Assembly (NCBI GenBank): GCA_046047235.1
Contig: JBJOII010000006.1
Span: forward strand, 6,932-70,931
Length of the DNA: 64,000 nucleotides
Reading direction: 5' to 3'
Source: JBMTVN01 sp046047235
GTDB taxonomy: Bacteria; Verrucomicrobiota; Verrucomicrobiia; Limisphaerales; JAHDYP01
The first letter of the stretch is position 1. Every line of letters starts with the position of its first letter. Below, piece by piece: positions 17,305-25,122 of the stretch. Both the position numbers and the translations under genes were made by a program. Under the pieces are notes generated by a model. The model saw only the letters and a list, made by a program, of their open reading frames with translations, searched no databases and had not been told where the DNA came from.

Positions 17305-17724
17305 TTTCTTTTAAGTTTGATGGTGTTTGTCTCCAAGGACCTACAGGCGAGAGCAAATAGTGGTAGGAAGGGGTCGAATCAATCGCGATAAACCGTGACT
17401 GAACAGATTTCACACGGGCGGAAGAGAGTTGCCACAGTGTTGTAAGAATTGTCTTGGTCCAGCCGATTTGGGATTTCCCTGCGGTGTGTGGCGCAGGCTG
17501 TTTTCGGGGGGAGCAATGGTGGGAGAACGGATCGCCAGCCAGCTGCCGAGATAGATCCCGACTGCCATGGGGCCGTGGGCAGCGGCGAAGTCAGGAAGGC
17601 GGTTCGAGATGCTACGAAATTTTGTCGTGCGTATCAGTGGCGTGACGCAGAGGCAACAATTCTCCATTGCCCGCTGCTAAGGCTTGCATAGGAACTGCGT
17701 GGGGTGGAGACACCTTGTCCATCA
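17305..17724. other. Intergenic region between divergent genes
   Basis: A 420-base gap separates the large secreted-protein gene (minus strand) from the glycosyltransferase gene (plus strand). It should contain both promoters, but no clear consensus pair was found by eye; TTGATT...TATTTG with a 17-base spacer on the minus strand is a weak candidate. Short open frames here (about 17410-17691) lack ribosome sites and recognisable content, and I do not call them genes. Confidence 0.6.
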
Positions 17725-18831
17725 ATGGCGAAGGTAGCGATTAGTCTTTCGGGTGATGGTCGGGGACATGCCACGAGAGTCAGGGCTTTGGTGGAGCGCT
17801 TGCGGGAGGACCACGCGGTTACGATTTACACTTCCGGGGATGCCTATTCGATGCTGGGGCCGGCGTATGCGAACAGCGAGGTAAGGGTGTTGAGGTTGGA
17901 ATGTCTCAGGTTTGGTTACGATCGGGACGGCAAGGTTCGGCTTGGGGCGACACTGGCGGGTGCCGCGAGTTATCTTCGGCGGTTTCCGGGTTTGGTGAGT
18001 GAGCTTGCTGGCTCCTTGTCACGGGACATGCCGGACTTGGTGATTAGTGATTTTGAGCCTGCTTTGCCTCGGGCGGCCGCGCGTCTGGGTATCCCTCACA
18101 TCAGCATCAATCATCAGCACTTTTTGCTGACGTACGATCTTCGGAGTTTGCCGGCATGGTTGCGTGTTCATGCATCCTACATGGGGCTGGTGGTTCGCCT
18201 GTATGATGCACCAGCCGTGGCAAGGGTGGTTTCCTCCTTTTATTTTCCTCCGCTGAAGCGCGGCTGTGGCAACGTGACACAGACGGGAGTTTTGTTGCGG
18301 CCACAGGTATTGGATGCGGAGGTATCCAATCGGGGTGGGCATATCGTGGCGTATTGGAGGAGGCAGGCGCCCCAGGGAGCGATGGATGCATTGAGGGGGC
18401 TGGACTGTGAGGTGCGGGTTTATGGTTTAGGTGCGCGGCGGGCCGAGGGTAATCTGAGGTTTTTTGCGGCCGACGAGGCTGGCTTTGTGTCGGATTTGGC
18501 ATCATCCCGGGCGCTGGTGTGCACGGCAGGCAACCAGTTGGTGGGTGAGGCGATTTTCCTGAGGAAACCGGTCTTTGCGATCCCCGAGCCGGGGAATTAC
18601 GAGCAGTATATAAACGCATACTTCGTCGCACGGATGGGGGCTGGTGAATGGGCGGCTCCGGGTCGTTTCGGGGTGGAGCGGCTGCGTGCATTTTTGGATT
18701 CTGGAGATTCATTTGGGAGCGACTTGGCGTTGGCACGGGCAGACGGGCTGCCCCGGGCTCTGGCCGTGGTGCGGAGGCAGTTGATGGGAGTGAGAAGGTT
18801 GTCGGTGGCGAAGGATCCGGTAGTTGTATGA
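17725..18831 (+). CDS. Glycosyltransferase, MurG/UDP-glycosyltransferase-like (GT-B fold)
   Basis: Protein of 368 residues. The ATG at 17725 places the N-terminal strand AKVAISLSGDGRGHATR, with the Gly-rich GDGRGHATR turn typical of GT-B glycosyltransferases, right at the start; an upstream GTG (17704) would add seven unlikely residues. DLVISDFEPALPRAAARLGIP follows the usual acceptor-domain pattern. The C-terminal nucleotide-sugar segment is ALVCTAGNQLVGEAIFLRKPVFAIPEPGNYEQYINAYFV, which closely follows the MurG-like GxxxxxEAxxxxKPxxxxPxxxEQxxNA pattern. The stop overlaps the start of the radical SAM gene, so the two are translationally coupled. The acceptor is unknown. Confidence 0.85.
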   Translation: MAKVAISLSGDGRGHATRVRALVERLREDHAVTIYTSGDAYSMLGPAYANSEVRVLRLECLRFGYDRDGKVRLGATLAGAASYLRRFPGLVSELAGSLSRDMPDLVISDFEPALPRAAARLGIPHISINHQHFLLTYDLRSLPAWLRVHASYMGLVVRLYDAPAVARVVSSFYFPPLKRGCGNVTQTGVLLRPQVLDAEVSNRGGHIVAYWRRQAPQGAMDALRGLDCEVRVYGLGARRAEGNLRFFAADEAGFVSDLASSRALVCTAGNQLVGEAIFLRKPVFAIPEPGNYEQYINAYFVARMGAGEWAAPGRFGVERLRAFLDSGDSFGSDLALARADGLPRALAVVRRQLMGVRRLSVAKDPVVV

Positions 18832-19970
18832 AAGCTTGGAGATACTTATCTGCTTTGGCTGAGGCTCCTGCTCGTCGCAGGTATGAGGTCGGGATGCCGA
18901 GGTTCCTGACTTACATTGTCACGTTTACATGCAATGCCCGTTGCATCATGTGCGACAGCTGGAAGAAGCCGTCTCCTGATGACCTGACCTTGGGGGAGAT
19001 TAAGCGGATTTTTGAGCAGTTACCTCAAATGGATGTGGTTCGGCTGAGTGGTGGTGAGCCTTTTGCCCGGATGGATCTCCTGCACATTGCTCATTTGGCG
19101 CAGGAGCACCTGCGGCCCTTGCAGTTGCATGTGACTTCGAACGGATTTCTGACAGACCGGATCGTCCGGTTTTGTGAGGAACGCCGGAAGGACGTGCCGT
19201 TGCAGCTCCTGATTTCCTTGGACGGGATGGAAGCGAAGCACAATGAGGTGCGGGGACGGGAGACGGCATGGTTGACAGCGACGAGGACATTGGAACAGCT
19301 CGCGGGACGGCGTCGGGAGTTGGGTTTATCCCTTGCGGTGAACCAGACGATTGTGGATGCGGAGGGAGCTCGTGACTATCGGAAGCTGAACAGGTTCCTG
19401 AAGGGCTTGGGAATCCGTCATCATGTGGTCATGGCGTATGACGTAAGTGCGACCTACAACTTGCAGGAGGAATTGGATGCGGCACCCCGGGCGCAGGGTG
19501 ATTTTGCGACGTTTGGGGAATTTCGTCGCGAGGAGGTTTCGGCATTGTGGGAGGAGGTGGAGGAGGATGTGCGGACGTGGCCGTTGCCTGAGAGGTTGGC
19601 GAAGAGTTACTACATTCGGGGCATCCGGAACCGGGTAATGGGTGGGCTGGGTGATCCGAACCCGCCGTGTGTGGCGCTGAATGCGCACCTGCGGATCCTG
19701 CCCAATGGGGATGTTCCCACTTGCCAATTCAACACGAAGCGTGTGGGCAACCTGCGGTCCAGCAGTTTTGAGAGTATTTGGTTTGGGGACCGGGCGGGCA
19801 AGCAGCGGAGTTGGGTGAAGGCGTGCCCGGGCTGCTGGGCGGAGTGCGAAGTGTTGCCGAACGCGATTTACACGGGGGATTTATGGCGTGATTGGCTTCG
19901 GAAAGCCAAGCAGGCGAAGCGTGGCCAGGAGCACTTGGGTTGTCCCGAGGAAAACCAGCATCCAGCTTAG
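18828..19970 (+). CDS. Radical SAM protein with SPASM-like C-terminus
   Basis: Protein of 380 residues. CNARCIMC (Cys35, Cys39, Cys42) is the CxxxCxxC [4Fe-4S] cluster motif, followed by RLSGGEPFAR, the SAM-binding GGEP motif. Further cysteines in PPCVALNAHL, GDVPTCQF and CPGCWAEC form a SPASM/Twitch-like auxiliary-cluster region, as in enzymes that modify peptides, proteins or sugars. The start ATG overlaps the glycosyltransferase stop (ATGA), so a joint pathway is likely, but no precursor peptide gene was found nearby. The last 90 bases overlap the 3' end of the LysE-type gene on the other strand. Confidence 0.88.
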   Translation: MKAWRYLSALAEAPARRRYEVGMPRFLTYIVTFTCNARCIMCDSWKKPSPDDLTLGEIKRIFEQLPQMDVVRLSGGEPFARMDLLHIAHLAQEHLRPLQLHVTSNGFLTDRIVRFCEERRKDVPLQLLISLDGMEAKHNEVRGRETAWLTATRTLEQLAGRRRELGLSLAVNQTIVDAEGARDYRKLNRFLKGLGIRHHVVMAYDVSATYNLQEELDAAPRAQGDFATFGEFRREEVSALWEEVEEDVRTWPLPERLAKSYYIRGIRNRVMGGLGDPNPPCVALNAHLRILPNGDVPTCQFNTKRVGNLRSSSFESIWFGDRAGKQRSWVKACPGCWAECEVLPNAIYTGDLWRDWLRKAKQAKRGQEHLGCPEENQHPA

Positions 19971-20540
19971 ACCGCAGCAGATCTTAAGCGTTAGGTTGCG
20001 CCCCGCTCCAACGCTGAAACGCCATACCGCCTGCGTGAGTGCAAGCCAGAGCAGCAGGGCTCCGGCAGTGACAGCGGCAGCCTTTCCAGCAGCCACGATT
20101 GGTGGGCACGCATCCATCAGGCCCATGAGGGTAAACACGGCGATCAGGGTGACTGGCGTGAGCGGATTTGCGGCCACAACCACGAAAGTGCCGGCCATGG
20201 AACGGGTGAGGGTTTTCGAGGTGGTCCTGGAGACGGGACTGGAGTCGTTTGGGCGTTTGAGCCCGCGGAACCCGAGAAAAATGACCGCGACTCCGATGAG
20301 GCCACGGAGGCTGTCTTGTTGTTGCAGGAGGGTTGGGGTTAGAGTTGCCATTCCAACCTGGAGGATACCCGTCCACAAGCCGAGAGCGAGTGCGATGCCT
20401 GCTGCTGATATCAGTCCAGCTCTTCTTCCATGTCTGAGGGTCTGGTTCAGGCATTGTAGGCCCATGGGGCCCAGCGGCAGGCCTGATGCACCTCCGGCGG
20501 CTATCCCTTTGACGAGGAGGAGGCAAAGACTCAAAGACAT
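19881..20540 (-). CDS. LysE/RhtB-type amino acid exporter
   Basis: Protein of 219 residues with about six hydrophobic segments. The N-terminal GIAAGGASGLPLGPMGLQCLNQTL corresponds to the LysE-family GxxxGPxGxxxxxxxxxG start, and AANPLTPVTLIAVFTLMG resembles the conserved NPxTxxxFxxxF helix. It would export amino acids or similar small metabolites through the inner membrane. The ATG at 20540 fits the family N-terminus; a GTG at 20600 would add 20 residues without hydrophobic character. It converges on, and overlaps by 90 bases, the radical SAM gene. Confidence 0.7.
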   Translation of the reverse strand: MSLSLCLLLVKGIAAGGASGLPLGPMGLQCLNQTLRHGRRAGLISAAGIALALGLWTGILQVGMATLTPTLLQQQDSLRGLIGVAVIFLGFRGLKRPNDSSPVSRTTSKTLTRSMAGTFVVVAANPLTPVTLIAVFTLMGLMDACPPIVAAGKAAAVTAGALLLWLALTQAVWRFSVGAGRNLTLKICCGLSWMLVFLGTTQVLLATLRLLGFPKPITP

Positions 20541-20736
20541 GGGGAATGATGTTTGGCTGAAGGCTACGAAAACGGGTCGGGCTGATGACGAATCTGTCAC
20601 ACTACCCTGCGTATGTGACTGTGGAGGGTAAGGCGGAAGGGGAACCTGAGCCCTGGAGATTGCCTCTGTAACGCACAGTTTACGGCGGCTTCACGCGATT
20701 GCGGTATGGTTCCGTTCACGATTCTCCGCAGCTCAT

Positions 20737-21795
20737 ATGCTGATCTTACGAGGCCTGTTGAGGGACTGTGATGGGGTGAAGTCGTTGACACCGTTCCACT
20801 CATCGTCGCGGTTCGGTCGAATCGTAGCGTTCTGGCTCTTGGTGGGGATACTTGTTCTTGGGGCAGGATGCAGGGGGACGGGGTTGAGACCGGTTACGAT
20901 CAACCGCTCGGATGGGCGGAACTCCTCCGTTGGGAAGCGCAGGTCCCCTGGCCTTTCGGTCATTACCTTTAATGTGCATGGACTTCCTGGCTGGTTTACA
21001 GGGAGATCGGTTGATCGGTACGAGCGGTTGGCCGAGGAGATCCGGAAGCTGGACCCCGACTTTGTCCTGCTTCAGGAGGTTTGGATGAAGAGCGGTCTGA
21101 ACTCCATTCCGGTGGACGGAACCTGGTGGGTGGCATCTGACGGAATGCCATTCTTCTTTTTCCGTCGCAACGGACTCCTTGTGCTTTCCCGCTATCCGAT
21201 TGTCTCGGGCCAATTTCATCCCTTCCGATCCGGCCGGCTTCCGGACTCGTTAGTCAGCAAGGGGGTGTTGAAAGTGACGGCGGATCTTGGTGAGGGGCGA
21301 ATGCTTAACCTTTGGAATCTTCATCTGCAGGCGGGGGGCGAGCAACGGGTTCGCCAGGATCAGCTTGCTGAGTTGAAGGGCTGGCTGGCCGGGGCCCGGG
21401 ACGGGCAGGTGGCGGATGTGGTTGCGGGGGACTTCAACTTCACTCCGGACAGCGTTGAGTATCGGGTTGCGGAGGGCTTTTTAGGTCAGGATCTCCAGGT
21501 GGCGGCGCGCGAGCCGCACTGGCCGACATACGACGGTGGTGGTGTGGGAAAGGGGCGGGTGATGACGCTGGATTACATCTTCCTCCGCGGGGGGGCAGAG
21601 GTGCATTCATCCCCGACCATGACTGAGGTGGTCTTTGCCGAAGGCGGTCAGGAGGGGAGGTTTTCCGATCACTTGGGATTGCACGCCGTGATGTGGCTGG
21701 ACGGTTCCCTGCCGGAGGAGTTGGCAGGGGTGGTTTTCGGGAGTGGTGGCAGCGGGATAGCGGTGGCATCGGGGGAGATAAAGGGGTCGCGATGA
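20737..21795 (+). CDS. Endonuclease/exonuclease/phosphatase-family protein, membrane-anchored or lipoprotein-like
   Basis: Protein of 352 residues. After a hydrophobic segment (about residues 28-43, ending VLGAGCRG, a weak lipobox) comes the EEP-fold domain. Its conserved stations are visible: ITFNVHGLPG, LLQEVW (catalytic Glu), LWNLHLQAG, VVAGDFNF (Asp, Asn), LDYIFL and FSDHLGLHAVM (Asp-His). The family includes nucleases, sphingomyelinases and inositol phosphatases, and export makes a phosphodiesterase or nuclease acting outside the cytoplasm the best guess. The Gly-rich tail after the domain has no recognised function. Confidence 0.8.
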   Translation: MLILRGLLRDCDGVKSLTPFHSSSRFGRIVAFWLLVGILVLGAGCRGTGLRPVTINRSDGRNSSVGKRRSPGLSVITFNVHGLPGWFTGRSVDRYERLAEEIRKLDPDFVLLQEVWMKSGLNSIPVDGTWWVASDGMPFFFFRRNGLLVLSRYPIVSGQFHPFRSGRLPDSLVSKGVLKVTADLGEGRMLNLWNLHLQAGGEQRVRQDQLAELKGWLAGARDGQVADVVAGDFNFTPDSVEYRVAEGFLGQDLQVAAREPHWPTYDGGGVGKGRVMTLDYIFLRGGAEVHSSPTMTEVVFAEGGQEGRFSDHLGLHAVMWLDGSLPEELAGVVFGSGGSGIAVASGEIKGSR

Positions 21796-21816
21796 CATCA
21801 TGTATTCGACGGGGTC

Positions 21817-21844
21817 TTGACAAAGGCGGGGCAATATAGAGAAT
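21817..21844 (+). promoter_or_regulatory. Promoter of tRNA-Lys
   Basis: A perfect -35 box TTGACA (21817-21822) and a -10-like GAGAAT (21839-21844, 4 of 6 consensus bases) are 16 bases apart. They would start transcription about 12 bases before the mature tRNA. Confidence 0.55.
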
Positions 21845-21862
21845 TCCGGCTCTTCCGAGGGT

Positions 21863-21938
<76 letters not shown>

Positions 21939-22108
21939 ACTCTCCGGAAGCCTGTTCCTGCGGTCTCCCTTCCCCTCTCCCTTCGGTTTTTTGCCACTTC
22001 GGTTCCGCCTTGTTCGGGCAACCGTGAAATCACATGTGGCAGTACAGAAGTCCCCGACTTGACGGCAGGGAACGCGATTCCAGTAGCGAGGGCTAAAGTC
22101 CCCTCGGC

Positions 22109-22891
22109 TTACTCCTGTCGCAGTCTTAGGAACTGGCTCGGAGTCGCGGTGCTTTTCTCGACGGATATTTCCACGGGTGAACCGTCTGCGTTGCCCTGGA
22201 TCGGCTGCGTGTCGGTCCATGTGGTGAGGTCCTCCGACTGCTGCAGCGTCGCCGTCTTTCCTGCCGGCACTGTTGCCGTCAACTTCAGGGCACTGGTTGA
22301 GTCAGTCCCGGCGTTGAGGCCGACGGTCATCGATTCCACGAACTCGTAGCAGACCAGCTGCGTATACGTATCATCCCACGGATCATCCGGCCGGGAGTGA
22401 ACATCGAGCATGAACATGGGGTTGCTTTTGTTAGGAGGTTCGCTGGAGCCGTAGCCAGTGCTTCTTGTTTCCCCACCTAGCAACTGGTCTCGGACCTCCA
22501 CGGAGCCGTCCTCCCGGACTCTGAACTGGTGGAGATAGCATGGATCTCCAAAGGAACCGACATCCCTTCTGATAAAGACGACCCGTTGGTCGCTGCATTC
22601 GATAACATGATATCTGTTGTCGGTGTTATCATCATCATACACAATCGCATACAGGATCCTACCCTCGGAGCTGATCCAATACAGTGTATCCATATACGTG
22701 TAATCTGATTCCACTCTTAGGATTACGGAGTTGTCGTCGCCTACCCTCATGACGGCCAGCAAGATGCCGGGTGATTCAAGGCTGAGGCGCCACTTCTCCT
22801 TGAGCTCAAGAAACCCTGCAGAGTTGGCGTTTTGAGCGGATGTGATGCTGAAAACCAGAAACAGGCAGGTGAAGGTACGACGGAACGGCAT
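22109..22891 (-). CDS. Hypothetical secreted protein with C-terminal FxRL module
   Basis: Protein of 260 residues with a signal peptide (MPFRRTFTCLFLVFSITSA). The body is beta-rich, with Tyr/Asp-rich strands, and has no recognised domain. It could be part of a propeller or sandwich. The last about 60 residues (KLTATVPAGKTATLQQSEDL, TTW, ending QFLRLRQE) fit the C-terminal module described in the findings. It is divergent from the CotH-like gene and stands alone on this strand. No function is proposed. Confidence 0.65.
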   Translation of the reverse strand: MPFRRTFTCLFLVFSITSAQNANSAGFLELKEKWRLSLESPGILLAVMRVGDDNSVILRVESDYTYMDTLYWISSEGRILYAIVYDDDNTDNRYHVIECSDQRVVFIRRDVGSFGDPCYLHQFRVREDGSVEVRDQLLGGETRSTGYGSSEPPNKSNPMFMLDVHSRPDDPWDDTYTQLVCYEFVESMTVGLNAGTDSTSALKLTATVPAGKTATLQQSEDLTTWTDTQPIQGNADGSPVEISVEKSTATPSQFLRLRQE

Positions 22892-23152
22892 GGGTCCATT
22901 AATTGAACCATTTGCAGGGGGTCAAGCTTCAAGTTGCAACCCACCACTTAACGGGGCGGTCGCTCATTCGTTGCAGGGGGGTGGCGATCGGACTGGTTCG
23001 GGGCCATCGTATAGGATGTAGCGGTCCTCTGCATTTGCCGGCTTGTGTCTCCATGTCTTCGATGAACATCGGGGCTTCCTATCGGCTTGCTTTTGTCTTT
23101 CTCTTGTTCTGCCTTCTGCGAGTCTCACAAACACTCCCGGTTTTTGGGTACC

Positions 23153-25048
23153 ATGAAATTGAAGAATTGTCCTGTTGGGGGATGGTGGATGGCTTTGATG
23201 ATTTGCGTGTGTTGCAGGATGTTTTCTGTGGCGCAGGATGCCGTACTCACTGCGGACGAGCTTTTTGAAGGGACCCGACTACTGGAGGTGGAGATTCGGC
23301 TGGAGGCGGCCGATTGGGAGGAGTTGTGTAGCCAGGGGGAGCGGGATTTCCTTGCGTTGCTGGGTGGTGGTGCCGCTCCGGCCGATCGCTTCACGCAGTT
23401 CAAGGCCGATATTACGATCGACGGGAAGACGATTCGGGATGTGGGGATTCGGAAGAAGGGATTTCTGGGGTCGTTGGATCCGGAGTTCCCCTCCCTGAAA
23501 GTGAAGTTTGACGAGTTTGTGGAGCAGGCTCCGGTGGAGGGGTTGGATCGGTTGACGTTGAACAACAACAAGCAGGATGCGTCGTTGGCGAGCCAGTATT
23601 TGACGTATGCGCTTTTCAACCAGGCGGGCGTTCCGGCTCCGAGGGTGAGTTTTGCGCGGGTGACGGTTAACGGGAAGTATCTGGGGGTGTATTCGAATGT
23701 GGAGTCGGTGCGGGAGCCGTTTTTGGCGGAGCATTTTGGGGATGGGACGGGTGAGTTTTACGAGGGGACCCTGGCTGATTTTTATCCGAAGGCCCTGGAG
23801 GGGATGGAGGCGAAGAACAAGCGCACGGAAAGGGGCAAGGCGAGGGCGGAGAAGCTGGCGAGCCTCTTGGAATCCGAGGAGTCCTTTAATTTGGCGGAGG
23901 TTGAGAAGGTGGTGAATCTCCCCGAGTTCATGCGGTTTTGGGTGGTGGAGAGCCTTTTGGGGATGTGGGACGGGTATTGTGCCAACCAGAACAACTACTT
24001 TGCCTATGCGAGTCCACGGGACGGGGAGCGGTTTCATTTCATGCCTTGGGGTGCGGACAGTTCATTTACGGGTGGGCGCGGTCCTTTTGGTGGTTGGGGC
24101 AATTCGGGTCCGCAATCGATTTACGGGCAGAGTCTGTTGGCGAACCGGTTGTATGCCACGCCGGGAATTCCTGAGCGTTACAAGCAAGTCATGCGGGAGG
24201 TTCTGGCGGAGGTCTGGAATGAGCAGGAACTATTGGCGGAGTTGCATCGGATTGAGGCTTTGACCCGGGATCACTGGCATGAGCGGCAGTCCAGGACGGG
24301 TGACGGGGTGCAACAGGTGGCTCGGTTTATTGAGGGTCGCAGGGCACAGCTCGAGGGGGAATTGGCGCGGTGGCCGGTGGAGCTGGGGGTGGAAGCAAGG
24401 AAGCCCCGTTATCTGGTTGAGATTGGGAAAGTGAGCGGGCGGTTTGAGTCGAGCTGGCATGCGGCGAGGTTGACGGATGTGAAACCGGAGGGGGTTGTTG
24501 AACTGGAGATGACTTTGGATGGCGAGGTTGTGGACTTTCGAGTGCTGGGTGTGGCGGGCCAGCCGGAGCAGGTTTTCCCTGAATTCGGTGGGCCTCCTGG
24601 TGGCGGGCGCGGTGGGCCCTTTGGGGCGCCGCGGCAGGATCCCCGCCCTACCCTGACCTTTCAGGGCATCAGGAAGAGCGATGGGCATTTGTTTGAGATG
24701 ACGCTGGTATTTGAGAAGGATGACTATGTTCCGCGCGGAAAGAAGAAGGTGAAATTCACGGGGAGCCTGAATTTCACGGATCCGGATCAGGGTGGAGGGG
24801 GCTTTGGGTTTATGGGTTTTGCCGATCGCAAGGAGCTGCAGGGTGAATTGCGTTTACAGGAGGCGGCGTTGGAGAATGGCGCCCCGGTGGTGGGGTCGAT
24901 GGAGTTACTGATTTTGGAGGCGCACGGCGGTTTTATGCCGGGGGCGGGTGGAAGGCGCGGAGGTGGCCCCAGAGGGCCCGGTGGACCGGGCGGCTTCCGC
25001 AGTCCGGGGGGGGCGGGTGGACCGCCTCCTGGCAGGTTGCCGCGTTAG
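23153..25048 (+). CDS. Secreted CotH-like kinase-fold protein
   Basis: Protein of 631 residues. The ATG at 23153 precedes a signal peptide (MALMICVCCRMFSVAQ). The CotH family core is visible in order: LTLNNNKQDASLASQYLTYALF, RVSFARVTVNGKYLGVY, SNVESV, then WVVESLLGMWDGYCANQNNY and FHFMPWGADSSF, where the Asn/Asp residues match the ATP/metal-binding region of CotH-type protein kinases. After the kinase-like domain a long beta-rich and Gly/Pro/Arg-rich tail follows, ending RGPGGPGGFRSPGGAGG. Bacterial CotH proteins can phosphorylate secreted proteins; kinase activity here is inferred. Confidence 0.8.
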   Translation: MKLKNCPVGGWWMALMICVCCRMFSVAQDAVLTADELFEGTRLLEVEIRLEAADWEELCSQGERDFLALLGGGAAPADRFTQFKADITIDGKTIRDVGIRKKGFLGSLDPEFPSLKVKFDEFVEQAPVEGLDRLTLNNNKQDASLASQYLTYALFNQAGVPAPRVSFARVTVNGKYLGVYSNVESVREPFLAEHFGDGTGEFYEGTLADFYPKALEGMEAKNKRTERGKARAEKLASLLESEESFNLAEVEKVVNLPEFMRFWVVESLLGMWDGYCANQNNYFAYASPRDGERFHFMPWGADSSFTGGRGPFGGWGNSGPQSIYGQSLLANRLYATPGIPERYKQVMREVLAEVWNEQELLAELHRIEALTRDHWHERQSRTGDGVQQVARFIEGRRAQLEGELARWPVELGVEARKPRYLVEIGKVSGRFESSWHAARLTDVKPEGVVELEMTLDGEVVDFRVLGVAGQPEQVFPEFGGPPGGGRGGPFGAPRQDPRPTLTFQGIRKSDGHLFEMTLVFEKDDYVPRGKKKVKFTGSLNFTDPDQGGGGFGFMGFADRKELQGELRLQEAALENGAPVVGSMELLILEAHGGFMPGAGGRRGGGPRGPGGPGGFRSPGGAGGPPPGRLPR

Positions 25049-25122
25049 GGCAGCTTCAGGACCTCAGCTTGCGTGAGCCGGGAGGAGGGGCGGAGGCTCC
25101 CCCACCCTCCCCTGTAGATTGC

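Noticed and set aside
17410..17691. Short open frames on both strands
   Set aside because: No ribosome site, no recognisable motif, and low-complexity composition; intergenic DNA between divergent genes is more likely.
22903..23152. Frame containing MNIGASYRLAFVFLLFCLL, a signal-like segment before the CotH gene
   Set aside because: It is out of frame with the CotH-like protein and stops soon after overlapping it; no domain follows. It could be chance or a vestige.
25079..25112. G-rich/C-rich inverted stretch behind the CotH-like gene
   Set aside because: The arms pair only imperfectly and no T-run follows, so it is not called a terminator.
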